DNA of 64,000 nt from Dokdonella fugitiva (GTDB lineage Bacteria; Pseudomonadota; Gammaproteobacteria; Xanthomonadales; Rhodanobacteraceae): assembly GCF_014138265.1 (NCBI RefSeq), contig NZ_JACGXL010000005.1, positions 339,987 through 403,986 on the forward strand, read 5' to 3'. Positions within the stretch are counted from its first letter, which is position 1; every line of letters begins with the position of its first letter. The notes under the pieces are model-generated. The model was not told the DNA's origin, made no database searches, and was given only the letters and a program-made list of their open reading frames with translations. A program made the translations under genes and the position numbers. Below, piece by piece: positions 17,918 through 25,864 of the stretch.

Positions 17918-18332
17918 CCTATTCTCCACCGATCGCGCACGCCTGGACATCGATTCGATCCACGCCTTCCTCGCGGGCGAGTCGTACTGGGTGCCCGGTA
18001 TCCATCGCGAGCTGGTCGAGCGCTCGATCGAGCGTTCTCTCTGTTTCGGCGCCTACGAAGGCGAGCGCCAGCTCGGCTTCGCGCGCGTCGTGACCGACGG
18101 CGCCGGTTTCGCCTACCTGTGCGACGTGTTCGTCGTCGACGCGGCCCGCGGGCGTGGGCTCGGCAAGCAGCTCATGGAATTCGTGTTCGCCCACCCGGAC
18201 CTGCAACGCGTGCGCCGCTTCATGCTCGCGACGCGCGACGCGCACGGCCTGTACGCGCAATACGGCTTCACGTCGCTCGCGAACCCCGACAAGTTCATGG
18301 AGCGCTACGACGCCGACGCGTTGTCGCGTTGA
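17883..18332 (+). CDS. GNAT family N-acetyltransferase
   Basis: A 149-residue single-domain acetyltransferase. The core is 'LCDVFVVDAARGRGLGKQLMEFV', with the acetyl-CoA loop R-G-R-G-L-G-K, and the end 'LYAQYGFTSLANPDKFMER' is typical of small GNATs annotated as YitH or AtoC-like acetyltransferases. Start at 17883, with GGAAGG upstream. It is divergent from slp with overlapping 5' ends and ends before a 24-bp palindrome. The substrate is unknown. Confidence 0.87.
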   Translation: MGEHHERTVDGILFSTDRARLDIDSIHAFLAGESYWVPGIHRELVERSIERSLCFGAYEGERQLGFARVVTDGAGFAYLCDVFVVDAARGRGLGKQLMEFVFAHPDLQRVRRFMLATRDAHGLYAQYGFTSLANPDKFMERYDADALSR

Positions 18333-18347
18333 GGCATGTCGCTGCAA

Positions 18348-18371
18348 CGCCTGCCGCGCGCGCGGCAGGCG
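18348..18371. terminator. 24-bp perfect palindrome between convergent genes
   Basis: The 24 bases read CGCCTGCCGCGC and then their exact reverse complement. They lie 16 bases after the GNAT stop and 12 bases from the FG-GAP gene stop, in a position expected of a bidirectional terminator hairpin. No T-run is present. Confidence 0.5.
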
Positions 18372-18382
18372 CCGTGATCCGT

Positions 18383-19798
18383 TCAGCCGCCGTCGAAGCC
18401 GTCGCTGAACAGTTCGTCGCGCGTGTAGAAGTAGGACGCTCCTTGGTAGAGGTTGTCGCCGACCTTGCGCCCGTACGCGCCGACGAGGAACGTGCCGCCC
18501 GAGATGCCGGCCGAGAAACCGTAGTACGGGAACAGGTCGGCCGGATCGCCGGACGGATGCTCGTACGCCTGCAACAGGTTCCAGTCGCCCGCGGCATCGA
18601 GGCCGAACAGGTCGACGCGGCCCTGGCCCGAGCCGTAGCCGGGATAGGTGACGACCGCGCGATCGCCCGACAACGCGACGGACACCGCGTAGAAGATGTC
18701 GGTTGCACCGTCGGGAGCGAGGATCTTCTGCGTCTGCGTCCACGTGCCCGCGTCGAGCGTGAACGCGTAGAACTCGCCGAGGAAGCCGTTGCCGACCGGC
18801 ACGCCGACCAGGGCGTGTACGTCGTCGTAGCTGACCGACAGGCCGAATGCGTCGTTGGTGACGCCATCCACCGCGACGATCTCCTGTGCCTGCGTCCAGC
18901 TGCCGCCGATGTCCTCGTAGAGGAACACGGCGCCCTGCGCCGCGTTGTCGCCCACCTTGGCGTTCGGCGAGCCGATCATCACGCTGCCGCCGTGCGCGGC
19001 GACCGCGTAGCCGAACTGGTCGTTGGCGACGCCGTCCGGGTTGATGATTTCACCCGACGGTTGCAACGACTCGCCGGTCACGCCGGAATACGCGTAGACG
19101 GCGCCCTGGCCGAAGTTGCCGTTGATCGTCGCGGCATAGGCGCCGACGAACGCGTGATCGCCGTCGAGCGTGACCGCCGCACCGAAGTAGCTCTGGTCGG
19201 TGCCGTCGGCGGCGACGAGTTTCTGCGTCTGCGTCCACGTGCCGCCCGCGTAGCGGAACACGTAGGTCGCGCCTTGTTGCGCGTGGCCGCCGACGCTCGC
19301 GAAGTGGGCACCGACGAGCGCGGTGTCGCCCTGGATCGCGACCGCATAACCGAAGAAGTCGCCGGCGACGCCGTCGTCCGCGGTGAGCACGCCGGTCTGC
19401 ACCCAGCTGCCGCCTTCGTTGCGGAAGATGTAGGCGCGACCGGGGCCGGCCGGAATGCCGCCGGTCGTCGATCCGGGTTGCGGCGCGCTGATGATCGCGA
19501 CGTCGCCGTCGATCGCGACGGCGGCGCCGAACGTGTCTTCCTGGATGCCGTCGGTGGCGAGGATTTCCTGTTCGAGCCACGGCACACTGCCATTCGGGGA
19601 GGGCGCGGCGACGCGCGAGACTGCCGTCGGCGGGGTCCGCACATGCTGCAGCGCCGCGAGACGGGCCGGGATCAACGCCGGCACGGCGCTCGCCGGCGTG
19701 GCCACGCTGCTCGCGACGGCAGGCGTGGCCGCACTCGCCGCGACGATGGCGACAACCGCGGCGGCGAGCGGCAGGAAGGGATGCAGGAGCTTCGACAC
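18383..19798 (-). CDS. Secreted FG-GAP repeat protein with terminal FSDGFD tail
   Basis: A 471-residue exported protein. A signal peptide (KLLHPFLPLAAAVVAIVAAS) is followed by about seven repeats of roughly 50 residues of the form 'DGV-x-DxFGxAVAxxGDxAxVGAP...GAxYxFxxxGGxWTQTQxL'. These match FG-GAP/integrin-like beta-propeller blades. The protein ends ELFSDGFDGG, the same tail style as two other secreted proteins here. It probably acts at the surface or outside the cell in adhesion; the ligand is unknown. The GTG at 19798 is set by GAGGAAA upstream. It is divergent from the TPR regulator, 128 bases away. Confidence 0.87.
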   Translation of the reverse strand: MSKLLHPFLPLAAAVVAIVAASAATPAVASSVATPASAVPALIPARLAALQHVRTPPTAVSRVAAPSPNGSVPWLEQEILATDGIQEDTFGAAVAIDGDVAIISAPQPGSTTGGIPAGPGRAYIFRNEGGSWVQTGVLTADDGVAGDFFGYAVAIQGDTALVGAHFASVGGHAQQGATYVFRYAGGTWTQTQKLVAADGTDQSYFGAAVTLDGDHAFVGAYAATINGNFGQGAVYAYSGVTGESLQPSGEIINPDGVANDQFGYAVAAHGGSVMIGSPNAKVGDNAAQGAVFLYEDIGGSWTQAQEIVAVDGVTNDAFGLSVSYDDVHALVGVPVGNGFLGEFYAFTLDAGTWTQTQKILAPDGATDIFYAVSVALSGDRAVVTYPGYGSGQGRVDLFGLDAAGDWNLLQAYEHPSGDPADLFPYYGFSAGISGGTFLVGAYGRKVGDNLYQGASYFYTRDELFSDGFDGG

Positions 19799-19926
19799 GG
19801 ATGTTTCCTCGCCAGCGTTGGGGGAGCACAAGGGATACGACATCGGCTATCGTCCGCCCTGTGCAGCGCCGTAGGCGTGGGTGTAATTTCCGTGTGATCC
19901 ATGTGTGACGGCCCTGCCGCGTGACC

Positions 19927-22149
19927 ATGCTCGCGAAAACCGCAATCCTGGGTCGCGCCGTCTACCGGTTCGGCCCGTTCCAGCTCGACGCCGCGGAGCG
20001 CCGCCTGCTGCGCGACGACGCCGAGGTCGCGCTCACGCGCAAGTCGTTCGACCTGTTGCTGCTGCTGGTCGAGCATGCGGGGCGGCTGCAGTCGCGCGAG
20101 GCGCTGTACGCGGCACTCTGGCCCGACACGATCGTCGAGGAGCACACGCTCACCTGGCACCTCAGCGCGTTGCGCCGTGCGCTCGGCGACACCGGCGACG
20201 CGCCCGCGTACATCGAGACCGTGCGCGGGCACGGCTACCGCTTCGTTGCTGCGGCGCAAAAGATCGACGCCGCCGACGAGGCGGGTGCCGCCGAGGCGAC
20301 GCCGCTGGCAGCCGAAGCGCAGCCCGAGGTCGTCGCGGCGCCTGCGGAGCCGGCGACGGCCCCCGCGCCGACGGCGACACCCGCGTCGCGTCGTATCGCG
20401 GCCGCGCTCGCGCTGCTCGCGATCGCGATCGTGGCGTCGTTCGCATGGCACTTCGACGTACGCGTGCCCGAAACGCCGGCTGCCGCGAGTGCACCGCCGC
20501 ATTCGATCGCGGTGTTGCCGTTCGCCAACCTCAGCGCCGATCCCGCCAACGCGTATTTCGCGAGCGGCATCCAGGAGACGATCCTCGCGCAGCTGTCCGG
20601 CATCGGCGACCTGCGCGTCGTCTCGCGCCGCTCGACGGCTGCGTACGAGAGCCGCCCGGCCGACCTCGCCGACGTCGCGCGCGAACTCGGCGTCGCCAGC
20701 GTGCTCGAGGGCAATGTGCAGAAGTCGGGCGCCGAAGTGCTCATCAACGTGCAGTTGATCGACCCCGCGAGCGGCACGCAGCTGTGGGCGCACAGCTACC
20801 GGCGCACGCTCGCCGACGTGTTCGCCGTGCAGAGCGACGTCGCCGAGCAGGTCGCGTCGGCGCTGCAGGCGAAGCTGCTGCCGGCGGACCAGAGCCGGTT
20901 CGCGCGCCTGCCGACGCAGGACGCGCAAGCGTACGACCTGTTCCTGCGCGCCGAGTATTCCGCGTTGCAGGTCGAGATGGGCACGGCCAACGACCGCCAC
21001 GCGGCGACCGCGCTCGCGCGCTCGCTCTACGAACAGGCGATCGCGCGCGATCCCGCGTTCGCGCTCGCCTACGCTCGCCTTTCCTACCTCGAAAGCCATG
21101 CCTACTGGCTGCCGCTCGACCACACGCCCGCGCGCGCCGCCGCGGGCTTGCGCGCGGCGCAACGTGCGCTCGAGCTCGATCCCGACCTCGCCCAGTCGCA
21201 CCTGGCGATGGGCTACGCGCACTACTACGGCCGGCGCGACTATCCCGCCGCACTCGCCGAGTTCCGCCGTGCCCTGCGCGACATGCCGAGCAACGCCGAC
21301 GTCAACGCGTCGATCGCGAACATCCAGCGTCGCCGCGGCGAGTGGGACGACGCGCTCGCGGGCTATCGCCGTGCCGAGGTGCTCGACCCGCGCAACCCGC
21401 AATGGTCGATGCTCGTCGGCGACACGCTGACCAACATGGGGCGCTACGCCGAAGCGGACGTCGCCTACGCGCGTGCGCTGGTGATCGATCCGCACAGCGC
21501 GACGAGCGCGATCAGCCAGGCGTTCTCGCGCGAGATCGGCGGCGATTCGCACGGCGCGGCGCAGACGCTCGCGCGCCTGCCGGCCGATGCGAATCCGGAC
21601 GGGTTCGCGACGACCGCGCGCTTCGTCGCGGCGTGGCTGCGCCGCGACGCGGCGGCTGCGCTCGCCGTGCTCGATGGCGCGCCGTCGACGATCGAGGCGC
21701 CGTGGACGCCGAGCTCGATTCCGACCGACCTGCTGCGCGCGCAGGCGTGGGAACTCGCCGGCGACACGGCTCGTGCGCGCGACGCCTACGAACACGCGCG
21801 TGCCGCGTTGCAGGCGCTGCTCGAGAAACAACCCGACGATCCTGCCGCGACCAGCCTGCTCGGCCTCGCCGAAGCCGGGCTCGGCCACGCCGACGCCGCG
21901 CTCGCGGCAGGCCGGCGCGCGGCCGAGCTGCTGCCGCTGGCGACGGACGCCGTCGACGGGCCGTGCTACCTGCTGTCGCTCGCCGAGATCGAGATCCGCG
22001 TCGGCGACCCGCGCAAGGCGGTCGAGCTGCTGCGGCACCTGCTCGACATGCCGGCCGGTCGCGAGATGTCGCCGTCGCTGTTCGCGCGCGATCCGCGCTT
22101 CGACACGGTGCGCGACGCGGTCGGCCGCGCGGCGAAGGCGCAGCCCTAG
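19927..22149 (+). CDS. CadC-like one-component regulator: winged helix, TM helix, TolB-N-like and TPR domains
   Basis: A 740-residue membrane-bound transcription regulator. Residues about 10-105 form an OmpR/PhoB-type winged helix ('FGPFQLDAAERRLLRDD', 'EHTLTWHLSALRRALGD', 'VRGHGYRFVA'). A proline-alanine linker and one TM helix (about 156-177) follow. Next comes a TolB-N/FlgO-like segment ('HSIAVLPFANLSADPANAYF'), and then TPR repeats to the end. No receiver domain is present, so sensing probably occurs through the periplasmic part, as in CadC and ToxR. GTG 19921 is an alternative start. It converges with the antiporter gene with a 4-base overlap. Confidence 0.9.
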   Translation: MLAKTAILGRAVYRFGPFQLDAAERRLLRDDAEVALTRKSFDLLLLLVEHAGRLQSREALYAALWPDTIVEEHTLTWHLSALRRALGDTGDAPAYIETVRGHGYRFVAAAQKIDAADEAGAAEATPLAAEAQPEVVAAPAEPATAPAPTATPASRRIAAALALLAIAIVASFAWHFDVRVPETPAAASAPPHSIAVLPFANLSADPANAYFASGIQETILAQLSGIGDLRVVSRRSTAAYESRPADLADVARELGVASVLEGNVQKSGAEVLINVQLIDPASGTQLWAHSYRRTLADVFAVQSDVAEQVASALQAKLLPADQSRFARLPTQDAQAYDLFLRAEYSALQVEMGTANDRHAATALARSLYEQAIARDPAFALAYARLSYLESHAYWLPLDHTPARAAAGLRAAQRALELDPDLAQSHLAMGYAHYYGRRDYPAALAEFRRALRDMPSNADVNASIANIQRRRGEWDDALAGYRRAEVLDPRNPQWSMLVGDTLTNMGRYAEADVAYARALVIDPHSATSAISQAFSREIGGDSHGAAQTLARLPADANPDGFATTARFVAAWLRRDAAAALAVLDGAPSTIEAPWTPSSIPTDLLRAQAWELAGDTARARDAYEHARAALQALLEKQPDDPAATSLLGLAEAGLGHADAALAAGRRAAELLPLATDAVDGPCYLLSLAEIEIRVGDPRKAVELLRHLLDMPAGREMSPSLFARDPRFDTVRDAVGRAAKAQP

Positions 22150-23333
22150 CCCTGCGATCGTGCGGCGGGCGCACGTCGCAGCAACAGCGACAGCACGGGC
22201 GGCGTCACGATCGAAGTCAGCAGCGACATCGCGACGATGACCGCGTAGGTCTGGTTCGAGAACACGCCCGCGGCGAGGCCGAGGCTCGCGATGACGACGC
22301 CGACCTCGCCGCGCGGCACCATGCCGACGCCGACGATGAGCGCGCCGCGACGGCCGAGCGAGAGCGCGCCGAGCCAGCCGCCGGCGAGCTTGGACACGAT
22401 CGCGATGATCGTCACCACCGCGAGCATCCACAGCGCGCTCGGGTCGGCGAACACGGACAGGTCGATCTTCGCGCCCGTGACGACGAAGAAGAACGGCGTC
22501 AGCAGCGCGAGCAGCGGTTGCATCTGGTGCTCGAGTTCCTCGCGCTGCGGCACCTCCGAGGCGATCATGCCGGCGAGGAACGCGCCGATGATCGCGGCGA
22601 GGCCGAACTCGGTCGACAGGTACGCGAGGCCGAGGCAGATCGCCAGCGCGATCGTCAGCGGCGAGAGCGGATTGATCGGCCTTTCGAGCCAGTGCGCACG
22701 AGCGCGCATCACGCGCGTGCCGACCCAGCCGATCACGACGACGAAGCCGATCGCCTGCGCGAGCACGAACAGCAGCCCCTTGATGTTGACGCCTTCGCCG
22801 CCCTGCAGCGAGGTGACGACACCGAGCAGCAACATCGCGAGGATGTCGTCGATGACCGCCGCGCCGAGGATCACCCGGCTTTCGATGCGCGACAGCGCAC
22901 CGAGCTCCTGCAGCACGCGCGCGGTGATGCCGGCGGAAGTCGCGACGAACGCGGCCGCGACGAACAGCGACTTGGTCCACTCGAAGCCATTGCCGTGCGC
23001 CCACAACGCGCCGAGCGCGAACGGCACGATCACGCCGAGCACGCCGACGAGGAACGCACTGCGGCCGACTTTCTTGAGTTCGTCCAGGCGCGTCTCGAGG
23101 CCGACCGCGAACAGCAGCAGCACGACGCCGATCTCGGCGAGGACGTCGAGCGGCGTGCCGGCGGCGATCTGTTCCGCGTTCACGAGGCCGAGGGCGGAGG
23201 GGCCGATCGCGCAACCGGCGACGATCTCGCCGACGACGCCCGGCAGCTTGAGGCGCTGCGCGATCTCCGCGCCGATCTGCGCGGCGACGAAGATCGCGAA
23301 CAGGCTCAGCAGGATTTCGGCACCGTGATGCAT
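22146..23333 (-). CDS. KefB/CPA2-type monovalent cation:proton antiporter
   Basis: A 395-residue inner-membrane antiporter with about twelve TM helices. Family signatures are 'LKLPGVVGEIVAGCAIGPS' in TM2, 'FVATSAGITARVLQELG' and the ion-site segment GAAVIDDILAMLLLG with the Asp pair, plus 'GVGMVPRGEVGVVIASLG' near the end. No TrkA-N or ligand-gating domain is attached, which fits the shorter Na+/H+ (NapA/YbaL-core) branch. The ATG at 23333 has GAGG nine bases upstream; ATG 23342 sits too close to it. It is divergent from the WS/DGAT gene. Confidence 0.92.
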   Translation of the reverse strand: MHHGAEILLSLFAIFVAAQIGAEIAQRLKLPGVVGEIVAGCAIGPSALGLVNAEQIAAGTPLDVLAEIGVVLLLFAVGLETRLDELKKVGRSAFLVGVLGVIVPFALGALWAHGNGFEWTKSLFVAAAFVATSAGITARVLQELGALSRIESRVILGAAVIDDILAMLLLGVVTSLQGGEGVNIKGLLFVLAQAIGFVVVIGWVGTRVMRARAHWLERPINPLSPLTIALAICLGLAYLSTEFGLAAIIGAFLAGMIASEVPQREELEHQMQPLLALLTPFFFVVTGAKIDLSVFADPSALWMLAVVTIIAIVSKLAGGWLGALSLGRRGALIVGVGMVPRGEVGVVIASLGLAAGVFSNQTYAVIVAMSLLTSIVTPPVLSLLLRRAPAARSQG

Positions 23334-23474
23334 GGGATTCATCCTCGAGGGCGACGTCCAGGAACGTGGCGCGATCGGTCGGGCGCGTCGCGTTGCGTTT
23401 TTTCGCCGCGCGCCCGATCCTACAGGAAGCGCAAGGCGGCACCCACGTCGCCGCGCCCGCGGGGGAGGTCGAGA

Positions 23475-24941
23475 GTGTCCGAACTGGAAGGTGGCGCGCG
23501 CGAGGCGATGTCGAAGGTGGACACCGCCTGGTTGCGCATGGAGCGGCCGACCAACCGCATGATGATCACCGGCGTGCTCATGTTCGCCGGCCCGCTCGAT
23601 CCCGCGCGGATCAAGGCGCTGCTCGCCGAGCGCTTCCTCGCGTTCCGCCGCTTCCGCCAGAAGGCGGTGGTCGGCGTCAACGGCGCCTGGTGGGAAACCG
23701 ACGGCGACTTCGACATCGACTGGCACGTGCGCGTCGCGGCGTTGCCGGGTGCCGCGGACAAGGCCGAACTCGAGGCGTTCGTGAGCGATCTCGCGTCCTC
23801 GCCGCTCGACATGTCCAAACCACTCTGGCAGTTCCACGTCATCGAGGGCTACCGCGGTGGCGGCGTGCTCATCGCGCGCATCCACCATTGCTACGCGGAC
23901 GGCCTCGCGCTCGTGCAGGTGCTGCTGTCGCTCACCGACACCGCGCCGCAGGCGCAGGCGCAGGCGGAACTCGCGAAGACCTGGCTCAAGCGCGATCGCG
24001 GCAGCGTGCTCGAACGCCTGCTCGAGCCGATGCAGGGCGGACTGCACAAGGTGGTAGCGCTCGGCGAGAAGACCTGGGCCAGGCTCGCGCAGATGATGGC
24101 CGACCCGGCGGTCGCCGCCGAGTTCGCGCACGAAGGCAGCGAGATCACGCGCGAGCTCGCGATCGCGCTCACGCTCTCGGACGATCCCGTCACCTCGCTC
24201 AAGGGGCGGCTCGGCGTCGCCAAGCGCGTCGCCTGGGCCGAGCCGTTGCCTCTCGAGGAAGTGAAGACGCTAGGCAAGGCGCTCGGCTGCACGGTCAACG
24301 ACGTGCTGCTCGCGTGCGCGGCAGGTGCGCTGCGCGGTTACCTGCGCGACCAGGGCGACGACGTCGACGGCCTGACGATCCGTGCGACCGTGCCGGTGAA
24401 CCTGCGTCCGCTCGAGCACGCGAAGAAGCTCGGCAACCATTTCGGCCTCGTGTTCCTCGACCTGCCGATCGGCGAACCGAATCCGCTGCGTCGGCTCGAG
24501 CGCGTGGCCGCGTGCATGCGCGACCTCAAGGGGCGGCGCCAGGCGGTCGTCGCGTTCGGCCTGCTCGCCGCGCTCGGCATGGCGCCGGCGGCGCTGCAGG
24601 GACCGGCGCTCGAGCTGTTCAGCCGCAAGGCGACCGCGGTCGCGACCAACGTGCCTGGCCCGCAGCAGCCGCTGTTCATGGCCGGCGTCGAAGTGCGCGA
24701 ACTCATGTTCTGGGTGCCGCAGACCGGCTCGATCGGCCTCGGCCTGTCGATCCTCAGCTACAACGGCCGCGTGCATTTCGGCGTGATCGGCGACGGCAAG
24801 CGCGTGAAGGACCCCGACGCGATCGTGCAACGCTTCGACGAGGAGTTCGAGAAGCTCATGCTGATCGCGCTGATGGAGGATTGGAGCGAGGACTTCGGCG
24901 CGCTCGACGCGGCGGCGACGCTCGTCAAGTACGGTGGATAG
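23475..24941 (+). CDS. Wax ester synthase/diacylglycerol acyltransferase (WS/DGAT)
   Basis: A 488-residue acyltransferase that joins acyl-CoA to fatty alcohols or diacylglycerol, at the inner face of the membrane. The catalytic motif HHCYADG (His137) is intact. Also present are the preceding PLW motif (MSKPLWQFHVIEGY), the NDVLLA motif in 'TVNDVLLACAAGALRGYL' and the C-terminal 'ATNVPGPQQPLFMAG'. It would make neutral storage lipids, though some family members serve other acyl transfers. The GTG at 23475 follows a strong GGAGG; the ATG at 23508 is an in-frame alternative. It stands alone. Confidence 0.94.
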   Translation: MSELEGGAREAMSKVDTAWLRMERPTNRMMITGVLMFAGPLDPARIKALLAERFLAFRRFRQKAVVGVNGAWWETDGDFDIDWHVRVAALPGAADKAELEAFVSDLASSPLDMSKPLWQFHVIEGYRGGGVLIARIHHCYADGLALVQVLLSLTDTAPQAQAQAELAKTWLKRDRGSVLERLLEPMQGGLHKVVALGEKTWARLAQMMADPAVAAEFAHEGSEITRELAIALTLSDDPVTSLKGRLGVAKRVAWAEPLPLEEVKTLGKALGCTVNDVLLACAAGALRGYLRDQGDDVDGLTIRATVPVNLRPLEHAKKLGNHFGLVFLDLPIGEPNPLRRLERVAACMRDLKGRRQAVVAFGLLAALGMAPAALQGPALELFSRKATAVATNVPGPQQPLFMAGVEVRELMFWVPQTGSIGLGLSILSYNGRVHFGVIGDGKRVKDPDAIVQRFDEEFEKLMLIALMEDWSEDFGALDAAATLVKYGG

Positions 24942-25141
24942 CGTCGGCGCCGGCCGCGGCACGCGGCGAGGCCGATCGGCCACGCCATGTAGCCGAGCAG
25001 GAGTGCGCAGCCAGCCGGTGGCGCAGCCGGTATCTGCGCTTGTTCCGCTTGCAGCCACGCGCTCGGCGCGACGTAGGCGATGAAGGCCGCGAGGCCGAGC
25101 AGCGGCGCGAACGCGACTGCGCGCCGCCATCGCCTCGCCAT
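24758..25141 (-). CDS. Possible small two-helix membrane protein (doubtful)
   Basis: From an ATG at 25141 the frame reads MARRWRRAVAFAPLLGLAAF, then a second hydrophobic stretch 'PAGCALLLGYMAWPIGLAAC' and a basic patch. These two segments look like TM helices and lie in a stretch with no other gene. However, the frame runs on for about 60 residues antisense to the end of the WS/DGAT gene, and no Shine-Dalgarno is evident. It may be a real short gene with a different end, a remnant, or chance. Confidence 0.3.
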   Translation of the reverse strand: MARRWRRAVAFAPLLGLAAFIAYVAPSAWLQAEQAQIPAAPPAGCALLLGYMAWPIGLAACRGRRRRYPPYLTSVAAASSAPKSSLQSSISAISMSFSNSSSKRCTIASGSFTRLPSPITPKCTRPL

Positions 25142-25302
25142 GCGCCACCGGCCTGGACATGCGATCCCGCCCGTGGGTCCGTTGGGTGCCATCCGCGACT
25201 CCGGTGCCGCGCTCAAAACGGCGGCTTTCCCGACATGTCGAAGCAGAGGCGTCGATTTCGACAGAACCGGCGCCTGCATCGCCGGGGTTCCGGTGGTTCC
25301 GA
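24942..25302. other. Intergenic stretch after the WS/DGAT gene
   Basis: Apart from the doubtful minus-strand frame above, nothing convincing is seen here: no tRNA, no repeat and no terminator with a T-run. The promoter of the next lipoprotein gene lies just past its right end. Confidence 0.5.
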
Positions 25303-25330
25303 TTGACGCGGCGCAACGCCGTGACACAAT
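25303..25330 (+). promoter_or_regulatory. Sigma-70 promoter candidate for the small lipoprotein gene
   Basis: TTGACG at 25303-25308 (five of six to the -35) is separated by 16 bases from CACAAT at 25325-25330 (four of six to the -10). Transcription would begin near 25337, giving a leader of about 43 nt that opens with the hairpin described next. Confidence 0.5.
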
Positions 25331-25337
25331 CGCCCGG

Positions 25338-25364
25338 ACGGCGGCCGGGTCCGCCGTTTTCTTT
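25338..25364 (+). promoter_or_regulatory. Hairpin plus U-tract at the start of the lipoprotein leader
   Basis: ACGGCGG and CCGCCGT pair over a 6-base loop and are followed at once by TTTTCTTT, the form of an intrinsic terminator. It sits within a base or two of the predicted transcript start and ahead of the AGGGGA ribosome site. It may be a 5' stabilising stem, a promoter-proximal attenuator, or the end of a transcript from the left. Confidence 0.5.
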
Positions 25365-25379
25365 ACCAGGGGAATATCG

Positions 25380-25700
25380 ATGTCGAAGCCGTACTGGGTG
25401 TGCGCACTGGCGCTCGCGATGACCGCGTGCTCGTCGGGTTCGGACAAGAATGCAGCGACTGCCGAAGACCTCGAGCACGCCGATCGCGTCGCGAAGGAAG
25501 CCGAGGCGCAGCTGCAGAAGAACGAAGCCGAACTCAAGAAGAGCATGCGCGAAATGCTCGCTGCGGTCGGCAAGTCGTGCGACCGCGTCAAGGAATTCGA
25601 GCAGGAGTCCGACACGCGCCTGAAGATCACCTGCAGCTACAACGGCGACGTCATCCACTACGTGGTCGACAAGTCGAGCAACACCATCGAGGAACGTTAG
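25380..25700 (+). CDS. Small coiled-coil lipoprotein of unknown function
   Basis: A 106-residue product. A short signal peptide ends at AMTAC (Cys17), so it is probably lipid-anchored. Residues about 28-60 are charged and alanine-rich ('DRVAKEAEAQLQKNEAELKK') and should form an alpha-helical coiled coil. A compact end follows with two cysteines (in KSCDRV and ITCSYNGD) that could form a disulfide, and the strand 'DVIHYVVDKSSNTIEER'. The start is set by AGGGGA eight bases before the ATG. Its leader carries the hairpin and U-tract. Family not recognised; an envelope structural role is a guess. Confidence 0.8.
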   Translation: MSKPYWVCALALAMTACSSGSDKNAATAEDLEHADRVAKEAEAQLQKNEAELKKSMREMLAAVGKSCDRVKEFEQESDTRLKITCSYNGDVIHYVVDKSSNTIEER

Positions 25701-25864
25701 GCGCGCCGCGCTGCCGTGACGACGGCGACCTGCTGCGCGAACCCGCGTGGCCGGTGCCCGCGCAGCAGTGCCAGCGGACGGTCAGAATTGCGACCGGCGT
25801 CGGACACGCGCATGCGCCAGGCTGCCGTGCACGTGGAATGGCGCGCGTCGTTCGGGGATTTTTC

